Assembly (NCBI RefSeq): GCF_011762155.1 | Contig: NZ_JAASQL010000001.1 | Location: 620,001-684,000, forward strand | Direction: 5' to 3' | DNA: 64,000 nt | Origin: Wenyingzhuangia heitensis | Lineage (GTDB): Bacteria; Bacteroidota; Bacteroidia; Flavobacteriales; Flavobacteriaceae | In this document: positions 47,024-57,000 of the stretch, in pieces | Layout: every line of letters starts with the position of its first letter | Position numbering within the stretch: the stretch's first letter is position 1 | Made by a program: the position numbers and the translations under genes | Notes under the pieces: model-generated | Told to the model about the DNA's origin: nothing | The model's input: the letters and a program-made list of their open reading frames with translations, nothing else | The model's database searches: none

Positions 47024-47710
47024 TTATACTACACAAGCTATCGTAATAATAGAGATGTTAACATTGTATGCCTTTTTTAAAGTGTTTATGCAGGCTAACA
47101 AAGTAGCACCTGTGGTTAAAACATCATCTACAATTAAAACATTCAAATAATTTAGATTGTGTTTGGGGTTTGCTTTAAAAATATGTTTTACACTATTGTG
47201 TCTTTCTTCTTTACTTTGTTTTGTTTGAGACTTGTTGTGAACAATTTTTAACAAACCATCAGGAATATATGTGGCGTTTAAAGACTTGGCTATGGTTTTA
47301 CCAAATGTTTCTACTTGATTGTATCCTCTTAGTTTCTTTTTTTTAGGGTGTAATGGAACGGGTATTACCAAATCAATATTAGAAAATCTAGAGGTGTTTT
47401 GCAGTTCGTGAATTAAGGTTTTAGCAGCATCTGTACCAAAATTCTGGAGACCTCTATATTTTAAAGATTTTAATAAAGTTTGTATTGGGCTGTCTTTGTA
47501 GTAAAAATATAAAGAGCTGGCCTGATGGATTTCTACTCGTCCCCAAAATAATTTTTCTAATGGGTTGTTATTGTAATTTGTAAAATTGGTATGACTTAGT
47601 TGTAAACTACAAGGTAAACACAAGAATTTTTGATTTTTGTGAGTAATTGTTTTACAATGTAAACATCTATAGGGAACAAATAAATCTCTTAAATTTTTCA
47701 GAAGATTCAT
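47024..47710 (-). CDS. ComF-family phosphoribosyltransferase-like protein
   Basis: 228 residues from the ATG at 47710 (MNLLKNLRDLFVPYRCLHCK); an upstream ATG adds eight residues. The N-terminal cysteine pairs CLHC and CLPC, 17 residues apart, are the usual metal-binding motif. The C-terminal part is a type I phosphoribosyltransferase: VIPVPLHPKKKKLRGYNQVE and the PRPP-binding VLIVDDVLTTGATLLA. ComF proteins assist DNA uptake in competent bacteria, possibly in single-stranded DNA handling. Similar proteins are present in species not known to be competent, so competence is not shown here. It is 34 bases upstream of the Ig-like lipoprotein gene on the same strand. Confidence 0.9.
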   Translation of the reverse strand: MNLLKNLRDLFVPYRCLHCKTITHKNQKFLCLPCSLQLSHTNFTNYNNNPLEKLFWGRVEIHQASSLYFYYKDSPIQTLLKSLKYRGLQNFGTDAAKTLIHELQNTSRFSNIDLVIPVPLHPKKKKLRGYNQVETFGKTIAKSLNATYIPDGLLKIVHNKSQTKQSKEERHNSVKHIFKANPKHNLNYLNVLIVDDVLTTGATLLACINTLKKAYNVNISIITIACVV

Positions 47711-47778
47711 AGCTTTTATTCTAAAAATAAACAATATTTTTAAAATACTTTATGTGAACTTTTAAAATATATCACTCT

Positions 47779-48690
47779 ATGAAAAAAAGTAAAGAAATAA
47801 TTATAGTTGTTCTAGTATTAATTTTAATAGGAATTACGTTTTATGTCTATAAAATCAACAAAGAAAACAATAGTTACAAACAAGATATTTTAACTGAAAA
47901 AATAGCTTTAGAAAAAGACTTAGAATTAACGATCAAAGATTTAACAGCAAATCAGCAACAAAATATAGCTATTACTAAAGATTTTAATCAAGCCAATGAT
48001 AAGTTAAAACGGATTAGAACACAGTTAGAGAAATCTAAAAAAGACGTAACAGATTTAAAAAATAAACTGTCAACTTCAGAAGAAAACAGTTTTGTGGCTT
48101 TGCAAACTTTAAGATCTGCTCTAGAAGGTGTTAAAGTAAATAATAAACTTTTGTTTAAAAGTTTAGACTCTATAAAAACGTTAAATGATAGTTTGATGGT
48201 TACTATTGCAGTAACCAAATCCGAATTAAATGCAGAAAAATTACAGAGTAAAGAATTGTCTTTAAAATTATCTGAGGCAACCAAGATTCAAATTGCTAAA
48301 GTTGAAGTTTTTGCAGTTGAAGAAAAAAAATCTGGAGAGTTTAAAACAACAAATCGTTATAAAAAAGCCAATGGAATTCAGGTAAACTATAATGTGTTAA
48401 ACAATAAGGCTTTAATTAATTTAGAGTGTGATGTTTTTTATGTATTAAAAAATTCGGAAGGTCTAATTGTAAAATCAAACGGAGAGTTTTTATACAATGG
48501 AGTACTTAAAAAATTTACTGATGGAACTCGTTTAATTTTAAATGGAGAAACCATGCCTATTAGCGATATTATTTCTTTACAAAATGTTTCTTTGGATAAA
48601 GGAACGTATACTTTAGAGTTTTATAGTAATGATGGTTTGTTAGCTAAAGAGTCTATTGAGCTAAAAAGTGGTTTTTTAGGAGTTTTTTAA
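47779..48690 (+). CDS. Membrane-anchored coiled-coil protein, unknown function
   Basis: 303 residues. One N-terminal membrane helix (residues 6-24, IIIVVLVLILIGITFYVYKI) is followed by a long coiled coil (about 30-180) with heptad-like Lys/Glu/Leu patterns, for example LKRIRTQLEKSKKDVTDLKN. The C-terminal domain of about 110 residues is mostly beta, with VNYNVLNNKALINLECDVFY and GTYTLEFYSNDGLLA. Topology suggests the bulk is periplasmic. No family recognised; by its shape it could be a spacer or signalling adaptor. Monocistronic, 63 bases before glyS. Confidence 0.75.
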   Translation: MKKSKEIIIVVLVLILIGITFYVYKINKENNSYKQDILTEKIALEKDLELTIKDLTANQQQNIAITKDFNQANDKLKRIRTQLEKSKKDVTDLKNKLSTSEENSFVALQTLRSALEGVKVNNKLLFKSLDSIKTLNDSLMVTIAVTKSELNAEKLQSKELSLKLSEATKIQIAKVEVFAVEEKKSGEFKTTNRYKKANGIQVNYNVLNNKALINLECDVFYVLKNSEGLIVKSNGEFLYNGVLKKFTDGTRLILNGETMPISDIISLQNVSLDKGTYTLEFYSNDGLLAKESIELKSGFLGVF

Positions 48691-48753
48691 ATAAAACAAG
48701 CAGTTTTTAGAACAGAATAATTATAATACAAAAAGCTTTTATATTTTTGCGCA

Positions 48754-50298
48754 ATGGCAAAACAAGAAGATCAATTTAAGAAGGTTATTTCTCATGCTAA
48801 AGAGTACGGATACGTATTTCAATCTAGTGAGATTTATGATGGGTTGAGTGCAGTATATGATTACGCACAAAACGGGGTAGAATTAAAGAAAAATTTACGT
48901 GAGTACTGGTGGAAAGCCATGGTACAAATGCACGATAATATTGTAGGATTAGATGCTGCAATTTTTATGCATCCAACCACTTGGAAAGCTTCTGGCCATG
49001 TAGATGCCTTTAACGATCCTTTAATAGATAATAAAGATTCTAAAAAAAGATATAGAGCAGATGTTTTAATAGAAGACTACGTAGCTAAATATGATGATAA
49101 AATAGAAAAAGAAGTTAAAAAAGCAGAAAAACGTTTTGGAGACTCTTTTGATAAAGCACAATTTTTAGAGACCAACCCTAGAGTTTTAGATTACAAAGCA
49201 AAAGGGGCTGCAATTTTAGCAAGAATGGGATCTTCTTTGGAAAAAGAAGACCTAGCAGATGTAAAAGCTTTGATAGAGGAATTAGGAATTGCATGTCCTT
49301 TATCTGGTTCTAAAAACTGGACAGATGTTAAGCAGTTTAACTTAATGTTTGGTACCAAGTTAGGTGCCTCTGCAGAACATGCTACAGATTTATACTTACG
49401 TCCAGAAACGGCACAAGGTATTTTTGTGAATTTCTTGAACGTGCAAAAAACAGGAAGAATGAAAATTCCTTTTGGTATTGCACAAACCGGTAAAGCTTTC
49501 CGTAATGAGATTGTGGCTCGTCAGTTTATTTTTCGTCAACGTGAGTTTGAACAAATGGAAATGCAATTTTTTGTACGTCCTGGAACTCAAAAACAATGGT
49601 ACGAGACTTGGAAAGAATCTCGTTTAAATTGGCATTTGTCTTTAGGGTTAGGAATGGATAATTACCGTTTTCACGATCATGATAAATTAGCGCATTATGC
49701 AGATGCTGCTGCAGATATTGAGTTTAAATTTCCATTTGGATTTAAAGAATTAGAAGGGATTCATTCTCGTACAGATTTCGATTTAAAAGCACATCAAGAA
49801 CATTCGGGTAAAAAAATACAATATTTTGATAATGAAATCAATGAAAGCTATACACCATATGTAGTAGAAACTTCTGTTGGTTTAGATCGATTGTTTTTAG
49901 CTGTTTTTTCTAATTCTTTACAAGAAGAAACGTTAGAGGATGGAAGTTCTAGAACCGTATTAAAATTACCATCGGTAGTAGCTCCTTTTAAAGCGGCTAT
50001 TTTACCATTGGTTAAAAAAGATGGATTACCAGAAATTGCCAAAGAAATTTTTGATTCTTTAAAGTTTGACTTTAACGTTACTTATGATGAAAAAGATGCA
50101 ATTGGTAAACGTTACCGTCGTCAGGATGCAAACGGAACTCCATTTTGTATTGCCGTAGATTATGAAAGTAAAGAGGATAATATGGTAACCATTCGCCATA
50201 GAGATACTATGGAACAAAAACGTGTTGCTATTGCAGATTTAAAATCTATTATTGATGCAGAAGTAAACATGGGAGTTTGGTTAAACAAAGCAAAATAA
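48754..50298 (+). CDS. glyS: Glycine-tRNA ligase, single-chain type
   Basis: 514 residues, the homodimeric (alpha2) glycyl-tRNA synthetase found in Bacteroidota, Gram-positives and eukaryotes. Class II motifs: YLRPETAQGIFVNF near 210, motif 2 FRNEIVARQFIFRQREFEQ, and motif 3 VETSVGLDRLFLAVF. The C-terminal anticodon-binding domain (VVAPFKAAILPLVK, then YDEKDAIGKRYRRQD) is complete. The start is the usual MAKQEDQFKK. A strong shared terminator follows. Confidence 0.98.
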   Translation: MAKQEDQFKKVISHAKEYGYVFQSSEIYDGLSAVYDYAQNGVELKKNLREYWWKAMVQMHDNIVGLDAAIFMHPTTWKASGHVDAFNDPLIDNKDSKKRYRADVLIEDYVAKYDDKIEKEVKKAEKRFGDSFDKAQFLETNPRVLDYKAKGAAILARMGSSLEKEDLADVKALIEELGIACPLSGSKNWTDVKQFNLMFGTKLGASAEHATDLYLRPETAQGIFVNFLNVQKTGRMKIPFGIAQTGKAFRNEIVARQFIFRQREFEQMEMQFFVRPGTQKQWYETWKESRLNWHLSLGLGMDNYRFHDHDKLAHYADAAADIEFKFPFGFKELEGIHSRTDFDLKAHQEHSGKKIQYFDNEINESYTPYVVETSVGLDRLFLAVFSNSLQEETLEDGSSRTVLKLPSVVAPFKAAILPLVKKDGLPEIAKEIFDSLKFDFNVTYDEKDAIGKRYRRQDANGTPFCIAVDYESKEDNMVTIRHRDTMEQKRVAIADLKSIIDAEVNMGVWLNKAK

Positions 50299-50327
50299 GT
50301 TTACATAAAACGTATTTTTTAAATAAT

Positions 50328-50361
50328 AAAAAAAGGTGAGCATTAGCTCACCTTTTTTTTA
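50328..50361. terminator. Two-way terminator between glyS and the ars operon
   Basis: Fourteen-base stem 50328-50341 with 50346-50359 (core GGTGAGC/GCTCACC), loop ATTA, A-run on one side and T-run on the other. Confidence 0.92.
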
Positions 50362-50382
50362 TGGTCTCTATTTTTAAGTTGT

Positions 50383-51432
50383 TTAGCTTGTTATTTTTGG
50401 AAAATACTTTTTTCTTAACCAAAAAGAAACTTTAACCAATAAAATAAGAGCAGGTACCTCTACCAAAGGACCTATAACTCCTGCAAATGCCTGTCCTGAA
50501 TTTAATCCGAAAACTGCAATAGCAACTGCAATTGCTAATTCAAAGTTGTTTCCTGCTGCTGTAAATGCAACGGAAGTTGTTTTGTCATAATCAGCACCTG
50601 TCGCTTTGGTAAAAAAGAATCCAATGATGAACATTAGTGTGAAGTAAATTAGTAAGGGAACTGCAATAATTAACACATCCATTGGTATTTCAACAATCAA
50701 TTCTCCTTTTAAAGAAAACATGACTACAATGGTAAATAATAATGCAATTAAAGTCATAGGAGATACTGTTGGAATAAACTTAGTAGTATACCATTCCTCT
50801 CCTTTTAATTTTACAAAAATGAATCTACTGGCAATTCCTAACAAAAATGGCAGTCCTAAATAAATAGCAACACTTTCTGCAATAGTTCCTACAGATATAT
50901 CTACAATGGCACCTTCAAACCCAAAATACGGAGGGAGTACGGTAATAAATAACCATGCATAAAAACTGTAGGCAAATACCTGAAAAATACTATTTAAAGC
51001 AACTAGTCCTGCACCGTATTCACTGCTACCATCAGCAAGATCGTTCCAAACCAATACCATAGCAATACAACGAGCCAAACCAATTAAAATCAATCCCACC
51101 ATATATTCTGGGTAATCTCTTAAAAATGTAATTGCCAAAACAAACATTAATACTGGACCAATAATCCAGTTAAGAATTAATGAGATAGAAAGTATCTTAG
51201 TGTCTCTAAATACTTTTGGTAACAAAGAATAATCAACTTTAGCCAAAGGCGGATACATCATTAAAATCAATCCAATAGCAATGGGAATATTTGTTGTTCC
51301 GCTATTTAGCGAGTTGATAATATTTGGAAAACTTGGAAAGATATTTCCAATACCAACACCAATAGCCATGGCTATAAAAATCCAAAGGGTTAAGTTTTTG
51401 TCTAGAAAACTTAATTTTTTTGTTTGTGACAT
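50383..51432 (-). CDS. acr3: Arsenite efflux transporter, ACR3 family
   Basis: 349 residues, ten predicted membrane helices. Exports arsenite using the proton gradient. The essential Cys of ACR3 is present in [18 protein letters not shown], in the fourth membrane helix region, and the conserved Glu segment in [20 protein letters not shown]. It is the last gene of the ars operon and starts one base after the arsC stop, so translation is likely coupled. The ACR3 class is clear from the WNDLADG motif and length, and is distinct from the unrelated ArsB transporters. Confidence 0.95.
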   Translation of the reverse strand: MSQTKKLSFLDKNLTLWIFIAMAIGVGIGNIFPSFPNIINSLNSGTTNIPIAIGLILMMYPPLAKVDYSLLPKVFRDTKILSISLILNWIIGPVLMFVLAITFLRDYPEYMVGLILIGLARCIAMVLVWNDLADGSSEYGAGLVALNSIFQVFAYSFYAWLFITVLPPYFGFEGAIVDISVGTIAESVAIYLGLPFLLGIASRFIFVKLKGEEWYTTKFIPTVSPMTLIALLFTIVVMFSLKGELIVEIPMDVLIIAVPLLIYFTLMFIIGFFFTKATGADYDKTTSVAFTAAGNNFELAIAVAIAVFGLNSGQAFAGVIGPLVEVPALILLVKVSFWLRKKYFPKITS

Positions 51433-51433
51433 G

Positions 51434-52066
51434 TTATGATTGAATTTGTGAGAATACGTAAAACATTTCAGTTGCTATTTGCAAGCTTCTTTCGTTGTAT
51501 TTTTCTGTTTGCTGTGGAGTATTATCAAAAGCCTTTGGATCTTCAAAAGTAATAGGAATACGTTTTTCTGCTCCGGCAATAAACGGACAACCTCCATCTG
51601 CTTGAGAACAGGTCATTATAGCTGCAAACTCTGATGTAGGGTTAAAAGTAGCATCTAACTTTTTAGAAAATCCAATAATTGGATGTTCGTTATTTGCATA
51701 TTTAATACTGTAAATAGGATTGTCTGTTTCTGATATTTTCTCAATTTCAAAACCATTGTTCTGTAACGTTTCTGCTACTTTAGGAAAAAGAGCCGTACTT
51801 TCTGTACCACCAGAGTAACAAAATACATTTTTAATACCAAAATGAGCAGCAGCTGCTTGAGCCCAGACTTGAGATAAGTGACTTCTTCTGGAGTTGTGAG
51901 TGCAAATAAAATTGATACGAATGTCTTGTTTGTCGTTTGCTTTAGACTGAATAAAATCCACTAAAGGTTGTAATACTTCTTTACGTTCTGTTGTAATAGT
52001 CTTTGGTTGTAAACCTTTTAAGGTTTCTTCAATTTTAACAAATACATTTGGTTTTGTAGCGATCAT
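51434..52066 (-). CDS. arsC: Arsenate reductase/low-molecular-weight phosphatase family
   Basis: 210 residues. The phosphatase P-loop CTHNSRRS (Cys55-x5-Arg61) matches the thioredoxin-coupled ArsC class, although this subfamily has an extended N-terminus and [15 protein letters not shown]. Two further cysteines in [13 protein letters not shown] could form the redox pair that resolves the arsenate-enzyme intermediate. It reduces arsenate to arsenite for export by the adjacent ACR3 pump. It lies between the DUF6428 gene (25 bases) and acr3 (one base) on the same strand. Confidence 0.92.
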   Translation of the reverse strand: MIATKPNVFVKIEETLKGLQPKTITTERKEVLQPLVDFIQSKANDKQDIRINFICTHNSRRSHLSQVWAQAAAAHFGIKNVFCYSGGTESTALFPKVAETLQNNGFEIEKISETDNPIYSIKYANNEHPIIGFSKKLDATFNPTSEFAAIMTCSQADGGCPFIAGAEKRIPITFEDPKAFDNTPQQTEKYNERSLQIATEMFYVFSQIQS

Positions 52067-52091
52067 TTTTTTTAGTTTTAAGATATTATAA

Positions 52092-52559
52092 TTAACAGCA
52101 ACCCCCTCCTGGTGTACAGCTAGATGCGTTACCTGCGGCTATAGGAGTTAATTTTTGTTCTGGTTCTGGAATTCCACAGCTGTCTTTTGCCAAACAGTCT
52201 GTTTGTTTAGAGGTTAATAAAAAGTTTGTACCGTTAAAGTCCAATCCAAATTTACCGATGGTTTCTGCTTGGTATTCTACTTCAATTTCTAAATCTTCTA
52301 TTCCCAAAGCTTTTTCAGAAAGCTCAATAATGTTTAATAATTTTTCTGGGTGCAATCTGTGATCATAATCATCAGCATTCCAAAGTTGAAAGTTGGCAAC
52401 CTCCTCTTTACGGATAGTTCCTCCACAATCAATAAAATTTTTGGTTACTTTTCCTACTTCAGTTACATGAAAGTGATTAGGAACCAATTCTCCGTTTGGC
52501 AATTCAAAAGCGATAGTTTCTAATCTGTTTAACTCTTTTTTTACTTGTGATAATTTCAT
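52092..52559 (-). CDS. DUF6428 protein with Cys-rich tail, in ars operon
   Basis: 155 residues from the ATG at 52559 (MKLSQVKKELNRLETIAFEL); an upstream in-frame ATG would lie inside the operator region. The family block is LPNGELVPNHFHVTEVG followed by KNFIDCGGTIRKEEVANFQL, as in DUF6428 proteins of Bacteroidota ars operons. The C-terminus carries TDCLAKDSCGIP and finally SSCTPGGGCC, a cluster that could bind trivalent arsenic or another soft metal. No enzymatic motif. Its own copy of the arsR-type operator lies just upstream. Role as an arsenic chaperone or sensor is inference. Confidence 0.82.
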   Translation of the reverse strand: MKLSQVKKELNRLETIAFELPNGELVPNHFHVTEVGKVTKNFIDCGGTIRKEEVANFQLWNADDYDHRLHPEKLLNIIELSEKALGIEDLEIEVEYQAETIGKFGLDFNGTNFLLTSKQTDCLAKDSCGIPEPEQKLTPIAAGNASSCTPGGGCC

Positions 52560-52567
52560 AATATTTA

Positions 52568-52590
52568 TATATTGCGTTTTTACGATTAAT
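52568..52590 (-). promoter_or_regulatory. ArsR-type operator in front of the DUF6428 gene
   Basis: On the minus strand it reads ATTAATCGTAA-N4-GCAATATA, matching the site in front of arsR base for base outside the four-base centre. It ends 8 bases before the ATG at 52559. A second operator inside the operon is implied. Confidence 0.6.
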
Positions 52591-52604
52591 GAATTCAAAT
52601 TTTT

Positions 52605-52934
52605 TTAACAGCAATTTTCTTTTGCGGTATCTTGATTTAAAAACTCAAACATAGTTTCCTTCATACCAGACCAATTTTTGCTGTCTATACAATAACAAAC
52701 ACTTGTTCCCTCAATGTTCCCTTTAATTAAACCTAAGTTTTTTAATTCTTTTAAATGTTGGGAGATAGTAGGTTGAGCCAATCCAATTTCATGTACTAAA
52801 TCTCCACAAACACAAGAATTTATTTTAAACAAATGTTGTAGAATAGCAACTCTAGCAGGATGACCAAATGCTTTTGCAAAAAGAGCCAATTCATTTTGTT
52901 CATCTGTAAATATTTCTGATTTAATCAATCCCAT
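52605..52934 (-). CDS. arsR: ArsR-family arsenic-responsive repressor
   Basis: 109 residues from the ATG at 52934 (MGLIKSEIFTDEQNELALFA); the earlier ATG adds eight residues. Winged-helix repressor: FGHPARVAILQHL, the metal-sensing CVCGDLVHE (Cys41, Cys43) and the recognition helix LAQPTISQHLKELKNLGLI. It ends in ENCC, a possible extra thiol pair. It binds DNA and releases it on arsenite. First gene of the operon arsR, DUF6428, arsC, acr3; a matching operator lies upstream at 52949-52971. Confidence 0.93.
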   Translation of the reverse strand: MGLIKSEIFTDEQNELALFAKAFGHPARVAILQHLFKINSCVCGDLVHEIGLAQPTISQHLKELKNLGLIKGNIEGTSVCYCIDSKNWSGMKETMFEFLNQDTAKENCC

Positions 52935-52948
52935 GTTTAATTGTTTTG

Positions 52949-52971
52949 TATATTGCAATATTACGATTAAT
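52949..52971 (-). promoter_or_regulatory. ArsR-type operator in front of arsR
   Basis: On the minus strand ATTAATCGTAA-N4-GCAATATA. Its core ATCGTAATATTGCAAT is an imperfect palindrome around AATATT, the shape expected of an ArsR dimer site. It lies 14 bases before the preferred arsR ATG. Confidence 0.65.
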
Positions 52972-53020
52972 AATTAAACTGAAAGAAAAAAAGGTTTTAA
53001 TTTTTTAAAGAATAAAGAGT

Positions 53021-53617
53021 TTATTTTTTTGGAAAAATAGTTTTACTAAAAAACAATAAAATCATAACACCAATAGAAATAGCTGAGTCTGCTATGTTAA
53101 AAATAGCATTAAAAAAAGTAAAGAATTTTCCTCCTAATCCAGGAACCCATTCAGGTAATATTCCTTGCCAAATAGGGAAGTATAACATGTCTACAACTTT
53201 ACCATGAAAAAGAGTTCCGTAGGCTTGTGAAGTTGTGAAATTAGCAACTTGTCCGTAAGAATCATTAAAAATAATTCCGTAAAAAACAGAGTCGATTATG
53301 TTTCCTAAAGCCCCACAAAAAATTAAAGAAATAGAAATAATTAATAGGTTGTGACTTTTGTCTCTAATAGAATTACGCAACCAAATACCAATACCCACAA
53401 TAGCACATAAGCGAAATAAGGTAAGAATAAGTTTTCCAGTTTTACCTCCTAACTCAGTTCCCCAAGCAGCTCCATTGTTTTCAATAAAATGAATTCTAAA
53501 CCAATCAAAAACATAAATTTCTTCTCCTAATTGAAAATTTGTTTTAATGTATATTTTACTAATCTGATCTATTAACAAGACAAGTACAATTAATAAAATG
53601 GATTTTTTTGCGTTCAT
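53021..53617 (-). CDS. lspA: Lipoprotein signal peptidase (signal peptidase II)
   Basis: 198 residues from the ATG at 53617 (MNAKKSILLIVLVLLIDQIS); an upstream ATG adds nine. Cleaves the signal peptide of lipid-modified prolipoproteins in the inner membrane. Four membrane helices; the conserved N-terminal Asp is in LIDQISK, and the catalytic aspartates are in ALGNIIDSVFYG and FNIADSAISIGV. The conserved N-rich motif IENNGAAWG (NxGAAWG) is present. It lies 80 bases downstream of the DksA-like gene on the same strand. It serves the several lipoproteins in this window. Confidence 0.95.
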   Translation of the reverse strand: MNAKKSILLIVLVLLIDQISKIYIKTNFQLGEEIYVFDWFRIHFIENNGAAWGTELGGKTGKLILTLFRLCAIVGIGIWLRNSIRDKSHNLLIISISLIFCGALGNIIDSVFYGIIFNDSYGQVANFTTSQAYGTLFHGKVVDMLYFPIWQGILPEWVPGLGGKFFTFFNAIFNIADSAISIGVMILLFFSKTIFPKK

Positions 53618-53696
53618 AGGAAATTTAAAAAGAAAAGTTTGCAACCGAAATTACAAACTTTTATTATATGGCAATGTAAAGAACAAGGTTCTTTTT

Positions 53697-54083
53697 TTAT
53701 TTTCTTTCTGCGTTTTTGGCATCAATACTTAACGTAGCATGTGGCACCAATCTTAAACGTTGCTTTTGGATTAATTTTCCTGTAGCACGGCAAATTCCGT
53801 AGGTTTTATTTTCAATACGTAACAACGCATTTTTTAAATCACGAATAAACTTTTCTTGACGAATAGCCAACTGAACGTTTGCTTCTTTAGACATCGTTTC
53901 AGAACCTTCTTCAAACGCTTTAAATTGAGGAGAAGTATCGTCTGTATTGTTAGAACTTCCGTTTTTGTAAGAGCTTTGTAAGATCTCTAAATCTTTTTTA
54001 GCCTTCTCAATTTTATTTAAAATAATCTCTTTAAATTCTGCTAAATCAGCATCACTGTATACTACTTTTTCATCTGTTGCCAT
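53697..54083 (-). CDS. DksA/TraR-like protein with degenerate zinc site
   Basis: 128 residues. The coiled-coil tip and C-terminal segment match the DksA/TraR family: EANVQLAIRQEKFIRDLKNA, then IENKTYGICRATGKLIQKQR and LRLVPHATLSI. In the zinc finger only one cysteine remains (YGICRATG); the others of the C4 site are replaced, as is usual in Bacteroidota homologues. Family members bind RNA polymerase in the secondary channel and adjust transcription with ppGpp. It starts five bases after the ileS stop on the same strand and is followed by lspA, so ileS, this gene and lspA are probably one transcript. Confidence 0.88.
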   Translation of the reverse strand: MATDEKVVYSDADLAEFKEIILNKIEKAKKDLEILQSSYKNGSSNNTDDTSPQFKAFEEGSETMSKEANVQLAIRQEKFIRDLKNALLRIENKTYGICRATGKLIQKQRLRLVPHATLSIDAKNAERK

Positions 54084-54088
54084 AACAC

Positions 54089-57000
54089 TTAGATTTTATG
54101 TATAAATATTTTACTTTTAATATCGTCAAATTCAATTTCTAAACCATCTTTTAGTTCAGTTACAAATTCTAACTCGTTCGTTAATGTTTCGCTCTTGATA
54201 TACTCTTTGTTAGAATCTACCGCTTTTTGTAAAGTTTCATTATGGGTAATAGATAACTTAATTTTATCAGTAACCTCTAAACCAGAATCTTTTCTTAAAT
54301 TCTGAATTCTATTGACTAGTTCTCTAGCAACACCTTCATTTCTTAATTCATCAGATATAGTTACATCTAAGGCAACTGTTAAGCCTCCTTGATTTATAAC
54401 CAACCAACCTTCAATATCTTGAGAGCTAATCTCTACTTCATTAAGCGTTAAATCTACTAAATTTTCTTCAATCTTAACAGTAATTTTACCTTCACGCTCC
54501 AATTTAGCGATGTCTTCTTGCGTAAATTTTTGAATTTCAGTACCTACCAATCTCATGTTTTTTCCAAAACGTGGTCCTAAAACTTTAAAATTAGGTTTGA
54601 TATTCTTTACCAACACTCCAGAGGCATCGTCTAATAATTCAATATCTTTAATATTTACTTCTGATAAAATTAAATTTTTAACAGCTTCAATATCTTCTCT
54701 TTGCTGATTGTCTAGTACAGGAATCATGATTTTTTGTAACGGTTGACGTACTTTGATCATTTCCTTTTTACGTAAAGACAATACCATAGATGATATTTGT
54801 TGCGCTTTTTGCATTTTACGCTCTAAGTCACTGTCAATAGCAGTTTTATCTGCTTTTGAAAACTCGGCCAAATGTACAGATTCAAAAGTTTCTGTTTGTG
54901 TTGCTTTGGTTAAATCTTTGTAAAGATTATCCATAAAGAAAGGGGCTACAGGAGCTCCTAATTTAGCAACAGTTAACATACAAGTATAAAGTGTTTGGTA
55001 AGCGGATATTTTATCTGTTCCATAGTCGCCTTTCCAGAATCTTCTTCTGCTTAAACGTACAAACCAGTTAGATAAGTTTTCGGTTACAAAATTTTGAATT
55101 TCACGAGTAGCTTTGGTTGCTTCGTACTCGTTATAAAACTTATCAACTTTTAAAATTAACGTATTTAGTTCTGATAAAATCCAACGGTCAATTTCTGGTC
55201 TGTCTTCTAATTTAATATCTGCTTCAGCATATTTAAATCCATCAATATTAGCGTACAAAGTAAAGAAAGAATAGGTGTTGTATAAAGTTCCAAAGAATTT
55301 ACGTCTCACTTCATCAATTCCATCTAAATCAAACTTAAGGTTGTCCCAAGGGTTTGCGTTAGAAATCATATACCAACGTGTCGCATCGGGTCCATATTGA
55401 TCCATAGTTTCAAATGGGTTGATTCCGTTTCCTAAACGTTTAGACATTTTTTTACCATGCTTGTCTAAAACCAATCCGTTAGAAACTACATTTTTATAAG
55501 CTACATTGTCAAAAACCATGGTGCTAATTGCGTGTAGGGTATAAAACCATCCACGAGTTTGATCTACTCCTTCAGCAATAAAGTCAGCAGGATAGAACTC
55601 TCTATTGTCAATTAATTCCTTGTTTTCAAAAGGATAATGTTGTTGTGCATACGGCATAGCACCAGAATCAAACCAAACGTCAATAAGGTCTGCTTCACGC
55701 TTCATAGGTTGTCCTTTAGGAGAAACTAAGGTAATGGCATCTACTACATTTTTATGTAGATCGATGGTGTCATAATTTTCCTCAGACATATTTCCAGATT
55801 CAAAAGCATCAAAACTAGTTGGGTTTTCAATTCCGGCAACTCTTGCTTTTTCAATTTCTTGTTTTAATTCTTCTACAGAACTAATTAAAATTTCTTCCGT
55901 TCCGTCTTCGGTTCTCCAAATAGGTAATGGAATTCCCCAATAACGAGAACGAGATAGGTTCCAATCATTTGCATTTTTTAACCAGTTCCCAAAACGACCG
56001 GTTCCTGTAGATTCAGGTTTCCAATTAATGGTTTCGTTTAACTCGTGCATACGGTCTTTTACTTCCGTTACTTTTATAAACCAAGAATCTAAGGGATAGT
56101 ATAAAATAGGTTTGTCTGTTCTCCAACAATGTGGATAACTGTGCTTGTATTTTTCTACAACAAACGCTTTGTTTTCTTCTTTTAACTGAATAGCAATTTC
56201 TACATCAATGGATCTTTCTGGAGCTTCACCATCGTTATAATATTCATTTTTCACATATTTTCCTGCATGAGGAGCTACGTGTTTTGTAAATTTTCCTTGC
56301 AAGTCTACCAACGGAACAGGGTTCTCATTGTCGTCCAAAACCAACATAGGTGGTACTTCTGGACTTGCATTTTTAGCTACAAAAGCATCATCTGCACCAA
56401 AAGTAGGAGCGGTGTGTACAATACCAGTACCATCTTCTGTAGTTACAAAATCTCCAGCAATCACTCTAAACGCATTTTCTGGATTTTCGTATGGCAATGC
56501 CCAAGGTAACAATTGTTCGTATTTAATTCCGACCAAATCTTTCCCTATAAAAGTTTCTCCAACTAAGAAAGGAATCTTTTTGTCTCCTTGTTTGTAGGCC
56601 TCTAATTCTTCTTTTGTTTCAACCTCAATAAACTTTTTTCCAAATTGTTTTCCAACTAAGTTTTTTGCTAATAAAACGTTGATAGATTCAAAGGTGTATT
56701 GATTGTAAGAACTTACCAATACATACTCTATTTTAGACCCCACTGTTAAAGCGGTGTTACTTGGTAAAGTCCAAGGAGTAGTTGTCCATGCTAATAAATG
56801 TACTTCTGCTAGAGTTTGTAAACTAGCGGGTAAGGTTTCTTTTATAGCTTTAAACTGAGCAACAATAGTAGTGTCTGTAACATCTTGGTACGCTCCCGGC
56901 TGATTAATTTCGTGAGAACTTAATCCTGTACCTGCTTTAGGAGAGTAAGGCTGAATAGTATACCCTTTATAGAGTAAATCCTTTTTGTAGATCTGACCTA

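Noticed and set aside
48742-48749. TATTTTTG as a promoter element of glyS
   Set aside because: It lies four bases from the ATG, which would place the start of transcription inside the gene; no -33 element either.
51434-52066. Second copy of the ArsC/Spx-like gene at 43569
   Set aside because: The two belong to different folds: the ars gene is of the phosphatase type, the other is thioredoxin-like; they are not duplicates.
56267-56597. Plus-strand open frames inside ileS
   Set aside because: They are antisense to a well-conserved synthetase in a strong frame and show no recognisable domain.
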